Shown: positions 19,286-27,858 of the stretch, piece after piece
Layout of the letters: every line of letters begins with the position of its first letter
How positions within the stretch are numbered: the first letter of the stretch is position 1
NCBI RefSeq assembly: GCF_012163145.1
Contig: NZ_JAAVTX010000002.1
Location: 124,001 to 188,000, forward strand
From: Falsiroseomonas frigidaquae
GTDB taxonomy: Bacteria; Pseudomonadota; Alphaproteobacteria; Acetobacterales; Acetobacteraceae
Reading direction: 5' to 3'
Length of the DNA stretch: 64,000 nt
Notes under the pieces: generated by a model
Database searches by the model: none
Told to the model about the DNA's origin: nothing
The model's input: only the letters and a program-made list of their open reading frames with translations
Made by a program: the position numbers and the translations under genes

Positions 19286-20281
19286 TCAGGCGGGGACCAG
19301 GCTCGGCCGCGGCGCATCCTGCGTCGCCAGGACCTGCTTCTCGATCCACGCATAGGTCGGCCGCAGGCCCTCCGCCAGCGTCATCTTCGGCTCCCAGCCC
19401 AGCACCTCGCGCAGCCGCGAATTGTCGCTGTTGCGACCGCGCACGCCCTGCGGCTTGGTCCGGTCGTGCCGGCGCCGCACGGTCTTGCCCGCCACGGCGG
19501 CAACCAGGTCCACCAGCTCGTTCACCGTCACCATCTCATCCGTGCCGAGGTTCAGCGGCAGTTCGTAGTCGGAACGCATGATACGGTAGATGCCCTCGAC
19601 GCAATCCGAGACGTACATGAAGGACCGCGTCTGCTCGCCGTCGCCCCAGACCTCGATCTCGCCGCCATCGGGGGTGCCGGCGACCTTGCGGGAGATCGCG
19701 GCCGGTGCCTTCTCCCGCCCGCCATCATAGGTGCCGAGCGGGCCATAGACGTTGTGGAAGCGCACGACGCGGGTCGGCAGGCCACGGTCCGAGCTGTAGT
19801 ACTGGCACATCTTCTCGCAGAACAGCTTTTCCAGCCCGTAGCCTTCCTCCGGCTGCGCCGGCCAGGCATCGTCCTCGCGCAGCGGCACCACGTCGGCGCT
19901 GGTCTGCAGGTGGTGCGGATAGACGCAGGCGGAGGAGGAAAACAAGAACCGGCTGACGCCGCTGGCGCAGGCGGCATCCAGCATGCCGATGTTCATCAGC
20001 GTGTTGTTGCGCGCAATGGCCGCGCGTTCCGCCGTGATGTAGCCGATACCGCCCATATCGGCCGCGAGGTGGTAGACCTCGTCGATGCCGGCCGTCGCCG
20101 CGAGGCAGTTCGCCGGATCGCGCAGATCCGCCGTCAGGAACTCATCCGCATCCGAGGCGGCGTATTCCGGCTGCTTCTGGTCGGCACCACGCACCCAATG
20201 GCCGGCCCGAACCAGGTGGGTCACCAGATGGTGCCCGATGAAGCCGCCCGCACCCGTGACCAGAACGCGCTTTGCTGACAT
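19286..20281 (-). CDS. gme: GDP-mannose 3,5-epimerase, plant GME type
   Basis: A 331-residue extended SDR. Besides GAGGFIGHHL it shows motifs diagnostic of GDP-mannose 3,5-epimerases known best from plant vitamin C synthesis: LAADMGGIGYI, SSACVYP, EEGYGLEKLFCEKMC, RFHNVYGPLGTYDGGREKA, EVWGDGEQTRSF, NLGTDEMVTVNEL and GVRGRNSDNSRLREVLGW. The catalytic Tyr/Lys pair is YGLEK, and the cysteine in SSACVYP is the acid/base. The product would be GDP-L-galactose and/or GDP-L-gulose from the GDP-mannose supplied by the manC product. It is divergent from the SDR gene at 20846. Confidence 0.9.
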   Translation of the reverse strand: MSAKRVLVTGAGGFIGHHLVTHLVRAGHWVRGADQKQPEYAASDADEFLTADLRDPANCLAATAGIDEVYHLAADMGGIGYITAERAAIARNNTLMNIGMLDAACASGVSRFLFSSSACVYPHHLQTSADVVPLREDDAWPAQPEEGYGLEKLFCEKMCQYYSSDRGLPTRVVRFHNVYGPLGTYDGGREKAPAAISRKVAGTPDGGEIEVWGDGEQTRSFMYVSDCVEGIYRIMRSDYELPLNLGTDEMVTVNELVDLVAAVAGKTVRRRHDRTKPQGVRGRNSDNSRLREVLGWEPKMTLAEGLRPTYAWIEKQVLATQDAPRPSLVPA

Positions 20282-20845
20282 CGCTGAATTCTCCTGCGAA
20301 GTTTGCCGTCGGACTCTGGTTGCATGGGTATCAGCGAAAGGCCGCTGTGCGCGGGGCGCAGAAGGCTATGCCTCGCAAGGGGGATGCCGCGCGGCCGCCG
20401 CCGCCCCGCTGGCCGTCGCGTATTGCCGGCGCAGAGGGATGATGTGCCGCAGCGGCGGCCGACCAGCGGGGCTACCCCGCAATTTCCCTCAGAGCCGGCG
20501 CGTTCCGGCCCCATGAATGGTGCGCCGCCAGGCCGCCGATTTGGCCGTCGCCGGCGTCGGGGAATGGTCGTGATCGTCGGTCCGAGGAGTTGCAACATGG
20601 AGTGGGTGCCGCCGGACGCCAGGTCCGCAGGTGAAGGGCTCGCCCACGTCCATCCGGACGTCCCCAGCCACGTCCATCCGGACGTCCCCAGCCACGTCCA
20701 TCAGGACGCCTCGCGAGACGTTACCAGCCAGATCCCCCAAGACATCATCGCCGAAGCTGCGCGCCCCGCGGCGATGCAGTTTCGCCAGATGCCGGCGACA
20801 AGTCCGGCCAGCTTCGTCACCAACCGCGCCAGGACAACGCCAGCC
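20282..20845. promoter_or_regulatory. 564-bp region upstream of two divergent epimerase genes, with 24-bp tandem repeat
   Basis: This holds the promoters of the GDP-mannose epimerase (left) and the SDR at 20846 (right). It contains 2.7 copies of a 24-base tandem repeat at 20644-20708, each carrying an internal CGTCC...GGACG dyad. An ATG at 20597 with GAGGAG seven bases before it is in frame with the SDR, so part of the region could be a translated leader or an N-terminal extension. Nothing else is recognisable. Confidence 0.5.
20644..20708. repeat. 24-bp tandem repeat with internal dyads
   Basis: Two exact units (20644-20667, 20668-20691) and a partial third with one change (20692-20708). 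Each unit can fold as a small hairpin through CGTCC and GGACG. In the frame of the downstream SDR gene the repeat would read as an eight-residue VHPDVPSH-type unit. Confidence 0.85.
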
Positions 20846-21808
20846 ATGACGCATTCGCGCATCCTCATCACCGGCGGCAACGGATATGTCGGCCGTTACC
20901 TCACGGACCTGCTCCGCCCGCACGGCCAGCTCTGCATCGCCGACATGCTCCGCTACGGCAATTGGCGCTTCCCGCCGAACGAACGCGACCGCCTGCGACT
21001 GGAGGAAGTTGACATCCGCGATGCGCCGCGCGTCGCCGCGCTGATGGCGTCCTTCCGGCCGCAGGTCGTCGTGCATCTCGCCGCGCTGCACTACATCCCG
21101 GAATGCGAGGCCGATCCCGCGCTCGCCGTCTCCACCAATGTGCAGGGCACGCTGAACCTGCTGCTGAGCTGCCCGGAAGGCTGCCGCTTCGTCTTCGCCA
21201 GCAGTGGCGCGGTGTACAAGCCGGATGACCGGCCGCACCACGAGACCACGTCCGAGCTCGGCCCCAACGACATCTACGGCTTCAGCAAGCTGCATGGCGA
21301 ACACTACGTCAGCGCCATCGCGGCGAAGCGCCGGCTGAAGGCGGTGATCGTGCGGCTGTTCAACGTGATCGGCCCCGGCGAAACCAACCCGCACCTGCTG
21401 CCGGAGCTGATCGGCCAGCTCAAGGCGGGCCGCAACGTCATCGAGCTCGGCAATCTGTCGCCACGGCGGGACTACATCAGCGTGCGCGACGCGGCGGCCG
21501 GCTTCTGCGCCGTGGCGCTGCATGACGAGGTGGAGACGGGTGCCACGCGCACGGTCAACCTCGGCACCTCCCGCACCTATTCGGTGGCGGAGGTGGTGGA
21601 GAAGCTGCGCCGCATCTCCGGCATCAATTTCGAGATCCGCCAGGCTCCGGGCCGCGTCCGCCAGGTGGATCGCCCGATGCTGGCCGCCGACAACCGATCG
21701 ATCGAGGAGCTGTATGGCTGGCGGGTGCGCCAGAGCATCGACGACACGCTGAAGGAGCTGTGGCAGGCGCCCGACTTCGCCCATGGGCTGGTCGAGAAGT
21801 ATCTGTGA
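20846..21808 (+). CDS. NAD-dependent epimerase/dehydratase (extended SDR)
   Basis: A 320-residue extended SDR: GGNGYVGRYL cofactor loop, HLAALHYIPECEADP, FASSGAVYKPDD, catalytic YGFSK, then RLFNVIGPGETNPHL and SPRRDYISVRDAA. The nearest recognisable relatives are UDP-glucose 4-epimerase and GDP-6-deoxy-4-keto-sugar reductase groups, but the exact sugar nucleotide is not clear. The ATG at 20846 puts the Rossmann loop at the N-terminus and has AGGAC upstream. A competing ATG at 20597 with a better ribosome site would add 83 residues. It leads directly into the GT4, flippase and later genes as one probable operon. Confidence 0.85.
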   Translation: MTHSRILITGGNGYVGRYLTDLLRPHGQLCIADMLRYGNWRFPPNERDRLRLEEVDIRDAPRVAALMASFRPQVVVHLAALHYIPECEADPALAVSTNVQGTLNLLLSCPEGCRFVFASSGAVYKPDDRPHHETTSELGPNDIYGFSKLHGEHYVSAIAAKRRLKAVIVRLFNVIGPGETNPHLLPELIGQLKAGRNVIELGNLSPRRDYISVRDAAAGFCAVALHDEVETGATRTVNLGTSRTYSVAEVVEKLRRISGINFEIRQAPGRVRQVDRPMLAADNRSIEELYGWRVRQSIDDTLKELWQAPDFAHGLVEKYL

Positions 21809-23082
21809 GCCCGATGGATGCCGCCGGACACGCATGGCCGGAGCGGCCGGGCCGGTGCGAGCGGCAACCGCGAATCCTCGCCGCCATCATCGTGCCGCCG
21901 CATCTCACCGTCAGCGGCGGCGCGCGGGCCGCGGAACAGCTCAGCGCCGCGCTCGCAAGCCGGTGCGACATCACCGTCGCCAGCATGATGAACGGTGCGG
22001 GCAGCGGGGCCGCGGCCACGATGCCGGCGCCGCACCGCAGCCCGGTCCGCAGCGCGCTGCCACCGCTGCTGCCCTGGTCCTGGCTGCCGAACCGCTTCGC
22101 CACGCTGTTCTACCGCTCGGACATCCCGCGCCTGATCGCGCCAGGGATCGACCTCGTGCACCTGCACAACCCGATGCCGGCGCTGGAGCTGGCACGCATC
22201 GCCAGCGCCTGCCGTGCAGGCGGCTTGCCCTATGTCGTCTCAACACACGGCTTCAACGAGGTGTGGAACGGCGAGGCGATCTACGGCTTCGACGGCCCGA
22301 AGCGTCTTGCCTGGCGGCGGCTGGTGGTGGAGCCGGTCTCGCGCGCGGTACGCGGCGCCGACGCGGTCTTCGTGCTTTCGCCGGCCGACATCGACATCGT
22401 CCGCGGCATGGGCTTCGCCGGCGACATCCTGCAGGTCCACAACGGCGTCGATCTCCCGGTTCTCGCGGCACCCGAGGGCGATGCGGCGCTGCTGCAAAGG
22501 CTCGGCGTTCCGGAACGCGACGACCCGAACCGCATCCACTGCATGTTCCTGGCCAACCATACGCCGAACAAGGGCCTGCCCGATCTGCTCAAGGCCTTCG
22601 GCCAGCTCGATGTTCCCTACACCCTGGTGGTGGGCGGGGAGCGACGCGACGCCATCGACTACGAAAGCCATCTTCGCGCCTGCCGCCCCGGCCAGCGTAT
22701 CATCGTGACCGGACGGCTGACGGATCCCGAGGTCGCGGCCCTGTACCGGCAATCCGATCTCTTCGTCTTCCCGACCCTGGCGGATACCTTCCCGCTCGTG
22801 GTGCTGGAGGCGATGGCGCATGGCGTCGCCGTGCTCGCCTCCGCCGTCGGCGGCATCCCGCACCAGATCACCGAAGATTGCGGCGTGCTGGTGCCACCGG
22901 GCGATCCCGCGGCGCTGGCCGCCGCCGTTGCGCGGCTTGCCGCGGAACCCGGTCTGCTGGAGCGCATGGGCTGCAACGCACGCGCCCGGGTCGCGGCGGA
23001 GTTCAGCTGGGAACGCGCCGCGGACCAGGCGCTGGCCGGCTACCGCCAGGTACTGCGCCGCCGCCCCACACCGGCGGCGTGA
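21805..23082 (+). CDS. GT4 family glycosyltransferase
   Basis: A 425-residue GT-B transferase. The N-terminal domain has IIVPPHLTVSGGARAAE and DLVHLHNPMP. The C-terminal donor domain has FLANHTPNKGLPDLLKAF, VTGRLTDPEVAALYRQSDLFVFPT and the EX7E-type stretch FPLVVLEAMAHGVAVLAS. This is the retaining GT4 signature. The GTG at 21805 overlaps the stop of the upstream SDR (GTGA) and has GAGAAG five bases before it; an ATG at 21814 is the alternative. Donor and acceptor are unknown, although GDP-mannose is made in this locus. Confidence 0.9.
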   Translation: MSPMDAAGHAWPERPGRCERQPRILAAIIVPPHLTVSGGARAAEQLSAALASRCDITVASMMNGAGSGAAATMPAPHRSPVRSALPPLLPWSWLPNRFATLFYRSDIPRLIAPGIDLVHLHNPMPALELARIASACRAGGLPYVVSTHGFNEVWNGEAIYGFDGPKRLAWRRLVVEPVSRAVRGADAVFVLSPADIDIVRGMGFAGDILQVHNGVDLPVLAAPEGDAALLQRLGVPERDDPNRIHCMFLANHTPNKGLPDLLKAFGQLDVPYTLVVGGERRDAIDYESHLRACRPGQRIIVTGRLTDPEVAALYRQSDLFVFPTLADTFPLVVLEAMAHGVAVLASAVGGIPHQITEDCGVLVPPGDPAALAAAVARLAAEPGLLERMGCNARARVAAEFSWERAADQALAGYRQVLRRRPTPAA

Positions 23083-23087
23083 AGGCC

Positions 23088-24341
23088 ATGGCCGTGTGGA
23101 GCAGCTTGCACCTGTCGCGCATCTCCTGGTCGCTGGCCGACCAGGGCGTTGTCAGCGCCGGCACCTTCCTGCTGAACGTCTTGCTGGTGCGGGGCCTCGT
23201 CGCCGAGGATTACGGCATCTTCGCATTGCTGTTCGGTGGCATGCTGACGCTGCAGCTGGTGAACACCGCGCTGGTGATCCATCCGCTCTCGGTGCGGCTG
23301 GTGAACGCAGCGTCGGCCGAGGTGCCGCGCCTGCTGCTGGCGAGCCTGGTGCTGATGGGCTTGCTGACGCTCGGTCTGGCCGTGCTGCTGGCGGCCATCA
23401 TCCTGCTGCTCGGTCGGCCGGATCTGGTGCTGCCCAGCCTCGCCTGCTTCGTCGCCTGGCAGATCCAGGAGAGCATGCGACGTGGCCTGCTCTCCGCCTT
23501 CCGCTTCCGCACCGCAGCCCTCGGCGATTCGCTCAGCTATATCGGGCAGGTCGTCGTGGTGGCCGGCCTGTCGGTCGGCGGTGGGCTGACGCTGCAGGCC
23601 GCGTTGTACGGCATGGCGGCGACCTCCGCCCTGGCCGCCGCGCTCCAGGCGCTGCAACTGGAGCTTCGCATCACCCGCCCGCTCCGGCTGGCGGAGACGG
23701 CGGCGGATTACTGGTCGATCGGTGGTGGCTGGGCGCTCGGCAACGGCATGCTGCTGCATGGCCGCGCGCAGCTTCTGCTCTGGGGGCTGGCGGCGCATGC
23801 GGGTCCGGCAGGCGTCGCCGTCTTCCAGGCGGCGCTCAACATCGTCAACCTGAGCAACCCGGTGATGCTCAGCCTGTGCAACATCATCCCGCCGACCGCG
23901 TCGCAGGCACGGCAGGGCGGCCTCGCCGCCGCCTGGCGTGCCTCACGCCTCTACGCCTTCCTGGCTGCGCCACCGCTGCTGGCCTACGGCATCATCGTCG
24001 TCGCCGTGCCGGATCTCATGTTCCGGCTGCTGTACGGCGCCGACTCGCCCTACCTCGAATTCACCATGGAGTTGCGGCTGCTCGTCCTCGCGACCCTGCT
24101 TGGCTACGCGGCGGATGTGGTGGCGGCCTTCCTGCACGGCGTCAGTGCAATCCGGCTCGTCTTCTTCATCGCCTGCATCGGCGCGCTAACCACGCTGGTG
24201 CTGGCCGTACCGTTGATCGGCGGCTTCGCCGTCATCGGGGTCTGCCTGACCCATATCGGCGCGAACCTGGCGCGGCTCGTTGCCTCCTGGCTCGTGCTCG
24301 CGCGGCTGATCGGTCCGACCACGGCCGACCTGCCCGCATGA
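23088..24341 (+). CDS. Wzx-like lipid-linked oligosaccharide flippase (MOP superfamily)
   Basis: A 417-residue membrane protein with about twelve hydrophobic helices and few charged loops, as in polysaccharide flippases. The start SWSLADQGVVSAGTFLLNVLL, with AEDYGIFAL soon after, is the typical first-helix region of Wzx/MATE-like proteins in exopolysaccharide clusters. It would move the finished repeat unit from the cytoplasmic to the periplasmic face. It begins five bases after the GT4 gene, with GAAGG close to the ATG. Confidence 0.87.
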   Translation: MAVWSSLHLSRISWSLADQGVVSAGTFLLNVLLVRGLVAEDYGIFALLFGGMLTLQLVNTALVIHPLSVRLVNAASAEVPRLLLASLVLMGLLTLGLAVLLAAIILLLGRPDLVLPSLACFVAWQIQESMRRGLLSAFRFRTAALGDSLSYIGQVVVVAGLSVGGGLTLQAALYGMAATSALAAALQALQLELRITRPLRLAETAADYWSIGGGWALGNGMLLHGRAQLLLWGLAAHAGPAGVAVFQAALNIVNLSNPVMLSLCNIIPPTASQARQGGLAAAWRASRLYAFLAAPPLLAYGIIVVAVPDLMFRLLYGADSPYLEFTMELRLLVLATLLGYAADVVAAFLHGVSAIRLVFFIACIGALTTLVLAVPLIGGFAVIGVCLTHIGANLARLVASWLVLARLIGPTTADLPA

Positions 24342-24375
24342 CAGCCCGCAACACGCAATCACAGAAGGTCTGCAA

Positions 24376-26619
24376 ATGAACCTACGGAACGGGTCCACAA
24401 CGTCGGAACGGCAGCCATCGCGCCTGGCCATCATCGGCTGCGGCGCAGTGGTCCAGCATCATCTGCTGCCGGCGCTTCGCCGCATCGGATGGAATCCGGA
24501 GGTTCTCGTCGATCCCTCGGAGGCGAACCTGCGGGCCACCGCCGCCATTGCCGGAAAGAACCGGCAGATCATCAAGGTGGCCGACTGGACTGCGGCCACT
24601 TCCGCCTTCGACGCGGCCATCGTCGCCGCGCCGCACACGCTGCATGGGCCGATCGGCAAGGCGCTGGTCGCCGCGGGCAAGCACGTCTTCATGGAGAAGC
24701 CGCTTGCCACCAGCACGACCGACGCGCGGCTGATGCTGGAAGGCGCCCTGCGCGGCGGCACCATCCTCTCGGTCGGCCTGCTGCGTCGCTACCTGCATGT
24801 GGCGCGCTGGACCAAGGCGTTGATGGAATCGGGCATCCTCGGCCCGATCCGCCACGTCACCGCGCGGGAAGGCTTCGTCTTCAACTGGGCGACCAGCACC
24901 GATGGCCTGCTGAAGCCCGGGCTGGCCGGCGGCGGCGTGCTGATGGACACCGGCGCGCATACGCTGGATGAGATGCTTTGGTGGCTCGGCGATGCCCGCA
25001 TCACCCACTACCGCGACGATGCGCGGACCGGCGTCGAGGCGGATTGCCTGGTCGAGCTGGAATTCGCAGCCGGCGGGCAGGGCCTGCTCGAACTGAGCCG
25101 CAGCCGCGACCTGCCGAACACCTGCCGGATCGTCGGCGCCAACGGGCATGTGGAGGTGCACCTGTACCGCAACGAGGTGCTGGACTGCTCCGAGAATGTG
25201 CGCGCCTTCAAGGCGCATGGCTTCGGCGTCGGCAGCTTTCCCGAACAGCGCTTCCCGGAGCTGTTCGGCGCGGAGCTGTCGGATTTCCGCAAGAGCATCG
25301 CCGAAGGAAGCCAGCAGGGCATCGCCGGGTCCGAGGGGCTGCGCTCCATCGAGGCGATCGAGGCCTGCTATGCGCGGCGCGAGGCCATGGTGATGCCGTG
25401 GGAAGCGCCGTCCCGCGACGCGGGCATCCCCAGCGTCGCGCCCGGTACGCGCGTCGCCATCACCGGCGCCACCGGCTTCATCGGTGGAAGGCTGGCGGAG
25501 CGGCTGCTGGAACAGGGCGCGCAGGTGCGCTGCCTGGTCCGCGGCATCGGCACGGCGGTGCGCCTGGCGCGATTGCCGGTCGAGATCCGCAAGGTGGATC
25601 TGGTGGATGAGGCCGCGGTGGCGGAGGCGCTGGAAGGCATCGACCTGGTCTTCCACTGCGCCTACGACCCGCGCTCCGCCCCGCAGAACCTGACGGGCAC
25701 GCGCAACCTGATCGCGGCCAGCCTGAAGCACGGCGTGAAGCGCTTCGTCTATACCAGCACCTTCTCGGTCTACGAGCCGTTCCCCGACGGGCCGCTGACC
25801 GAGGACACGCCCGATGGTGACAAGAACTGGGTCTACACCCGCACCAAGCTCGAGCTGGAGAAGGCTGTGCTGGACGCGGTGCGGGAGAAGGGGCTGCAGG
25901 GCACCATCATCCAGCCCACCATCGTCTATGGCCCCTTCTCCCGCCCCTGGACGATCGCGCCGGCGGAGATGCTGCTCTATGGCACGGTGATCCTGCCGGA
26001 TCGCGGCGAGGGCCTGTGCAACGCGGTGCATGTGGATGATGTGGTGGACGCCATGATCCTGTGCGCGCTGCGTCCGCAGGCCGTGGGCGAGCGCTTCGTC
26101 ATCTCCGGCCCCGAGACGGTGACCTGGGGCCGCTTCTTCGAATCCTTCGCCCAGGCACTGCGGGTGAAGGGGCCGGTCTACCGTCCCGCCGCCGATATCG
26201 CGCGCGAGAATAGCGGGCTGCTGCACGACATGAAGCTGGTGGCACGCAACCCGAAGAAGATCGTGCAGATCGCGGTGCGGAACCCGGCGATGCGGAAGCT
26301 TCTGCAGAGCGCCCTCGATTCGCTGCCGAAGCCGCTCTACGACGTGGTCAGCCGGCTGTACTTCGGCGATGGCAGCCGCCCGACCGGCATGGTCCACCTG
26401 CCCGACCCGCAATTGCTGCGGCTCTATGCCGCGAAGGCCTCGGTGGGGTCGGAGAAGGCGCGGCAGATGCTCGGCTATGCGCCGCGCTACGACTTCACGC
26501 GCGGCATGGCGGAGACGGCGCTGTACCTGGACTGGGCTTTCGGCGCGCAGCCACGCGCGGGCGGGGTGCCGGAAGCACCGCCCACGGCGCTGGCCGCCAC
26601 GTCAATCGCCGCCGAATAG
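24376..26619 (+). CDS. fused Gfo/Idh/MocA oxidoreductase and SDR epimerase
   Basis: A 747-residue two-enzyme fusion. Residues about 16-345 are a Gfo/Idh/MocA dehydrogenase: LAIIGCGAVVQHHLLPAL, VFMEKPLA, and GGGVLMDTGAHTLDEMLW. After a short linker, residues about 357-720 form an extended SDR: VAITGATGFIGGRLAE, VFHCAYDP, YTSTFSVYEP and the catalytic YTRTK. Usually these activities are separate proteins that work in sequence on a sugar nucleotide, for example oxidation followed by epimerisation or reduction. The frame is continuous with no stop or slip. It is located between the flippase and a GT4 gene, so the product should be a rare sugar of the polymer. Confidence 0.9.
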   Translation: MNLRNGSTTSERQPSRLAIIGCGAVVQHHLLPALRRIGWNPEVLVDPSEANLRATAAIAGKNRQIIKVADWTAATSAFDAAIVAAPHTLHGPIGKALVAAGKHVFMEKPLATSTTDARLMLEGALRGGTILSVGLLRRYLHVARWTKALMESGILGPIRHVTAREGFVFNWATSTDGLLKPGLAGGGVLMDTGAHTLDEMLWWLGDARITHYRDDARTGVEADCLVELEFAAGGQGLLELSRSRDLPNTCRIVGANGHVEVHLYRNEVLDCSENVRAFKAHGFGVGSFPEQRFPELFGAELSDFRKSIAEGSQQGIAGSEGLRSIEAIEACYARREAMVMPWEAPSRDAGIPSVAPGTRVAITGATGFIGGRLAERLLEQGAQVRCLVRGIGTAVRLARLPVEIRKVDLVDEAAVAEALEGIDLVFHCAYDPRSAPQNLTGTRNLIAASLKHGVKRFVYTSTFSVYEPFPDGPLTEDTPDGDKNWVYTRTKLELEKAVLDAVREKGLQGTIIQPTIVYGPFSRPWTIAPAEMLLYGTVILPDRGEGLCNAVHVDDVVDAMILCALRPQAVGERFVISGPETVTWGRFFESFAQALRVKGPVYRPAADIARENSGLLHDMKLVARNPKKIVQIAVRNPAMRKLLQSALDSLPKPLYDVVSRLYFGDGSRPTGMVHLPDPQLLRLYAAKASVGSEKARQMLGYAPRYDFTRGMAETALYLDWAFGAQPRAGGVPEAPPTALAATSIAAE

Positions 26620-26621
26620 CC

Positions 26622-27854
26622 ATGTCGGCACAGGTCCTGGATTTCCCGCCTCGCGCCGCACGGCGCCCGGAGCCCAGCTCCGGGCCGCCGCGGCCACTGG
26701 ACATCCGCCATGTCGCGGTGGCGGACGGCCTGGGCCACCCCAGCGGCGCCAACGGGGTGCACAACGTCGCCCGCGCGCTGGTGCGCGAACAGCGCGAGGC
26801 GGGCGACGCGGCAAGCCTGGTGCTGCTCGCACGCGGAGAGGTCGCGCTGGATGCGGCACCGGATTGCCCGACTCGGGTGTTACAACTCGGCTGGCCGGTG
26901 CTGCGCGGGCGCAACCTGCGCGTCGCCTCGGCGACGCTGGATGCGCTGCTCGCCGGGGCCGGCCGGCGGACGCTGTGCCACATCCATGGCGGGCGGGAGC
27001 CGATGCTGCCGGGGCTGGGGCGCAGCCTGCGGCGTCGCGGCGTGCCCTATGCGATCACGGTGCATGGCCGCTTCTCGCATGTCTACGACCCGGAAGGCCG
27101 CACTCTGAAGCGGAGCACGGCGCTCTATCTGCGGCTGCTCGAACGCTCGCTGCTGGAAGGCGCGCGCTTCGTGCAGGCGCTGTCGGCGGAGGAAGCGGCC
27201 ATCCTGCACCGCATCGCGCCGTACGCGCGGATCGAGGTGATCGGCAACGGTGCCTATTCCACGCGGCTCGGCGCGACACCGGCCGCGCCGCTGCCGCGCA
27301 GCCGTTCCGAGAGCTTCCCGCATTTCGGCTATTGCGGCCGCTACGCCATCGAGCACAAGGGCCTCGATCTGCTGCTGGAGGGTTTCGCCCTGCATTGCCG
27401 GGCCGGTGGCGCCGGCCGCCTGACGATGATGGGCAGCGGCCCGGCGCGGGCGGAGCTGGAAGCACTGGCCGCGGCGCTCGGCATTGCCGGGAGGGTCCGC
27501 GTGCTCGGCCCGCAATTCGGCGCGGCGCGTGATTCCCTTCTGCGGGACTGCGACTTCTTCGTCATGGCGTCCCGCTACGAGGGCCTGCCGCTGGCCGGCA
27601 TCGAGGCGGCGCTGCTCGGCCTGCCACTGATCGTCACCGCCGGCAGTGGCCTGCGCGCGGCGGTGACGGCGCAGGGGGCGGGCGTACCGATCGAACGCCA
27701 CACGGCGGAATCCGTGGCCGCGGCGCTGCACCATGCGGCAGCGCTGACCCCTGCCGCCTGGCAGGCGCAGGCAGCGGCAGCGCATGCGATGGTTCTGAAA
27801 GAAGGTGACTGGTCCGGCATCGCGGCCCGCCTGCGCGCCGCCTATCTGGAATGA
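26622..27854 (+). CDS. GT4 family glycosyltransferase
   Basis: A 410-residue GT-B transferase starting two bases after the fusion gene. N-terminal region: LGHPSGANGVHNVARAL and CHIHGGREPMLP. C-terminal domain: FGYCGRYAIEHKGLDLLLEGF, MMGSGPARAEL, RVLGPQFG, and the donor-site stretch DFFVMASRYEGLPLAGIEAALLG. It is probably the second transferase acting on the repeat unit in this operon. The sugar is not predictable. It is followed four bases later by the polymerase-like gene. Confidence 0.9.
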   Translation: MSAQVLDFPPRAARRPEPSSGPPRPLDIRHVAVADGLGHPSGANGVHNVARALVREQREAGDAASLVLLARGEVALDAAPDCPTRVLQLGWPVLRGRNLRVASATLDALLAGAGRRTLCHIHGGREPMLPGLGRSLRRRGVPYAITVHGRFSHVYDPEGRTLKRSTALYLRLLERSLLEGARFVQALSAEEAAILHRIAPYARIEVIGNGAYSTRLGATPAAPLPRSRSESFPHFGYCGRYAIEHKGLDLLLEGFALHCRAGGAGRLTMMGSGPARAELEALAAALGIAGRVRVLGPQFGAARDSLLRDCDFFVMASRYEGLPLAGIEAALLGLPLIVTAGSGLRAAVTAQGAGVPIERHTAESVAAALHHAAALTPAAWQAQAAAAHAMVLKEGDWSGIAARLRAAYLE

Positions 27855-27858
27855 CGAG

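Noticed and set aside
20282..21808. A single 501-residue protein beginning at about 20303
   Set aside because: The frame is open, but no ribosome site is near 20303 and the extra part has no family sequence. The ATG at 20846 or, less likely, 20597 is preferred.
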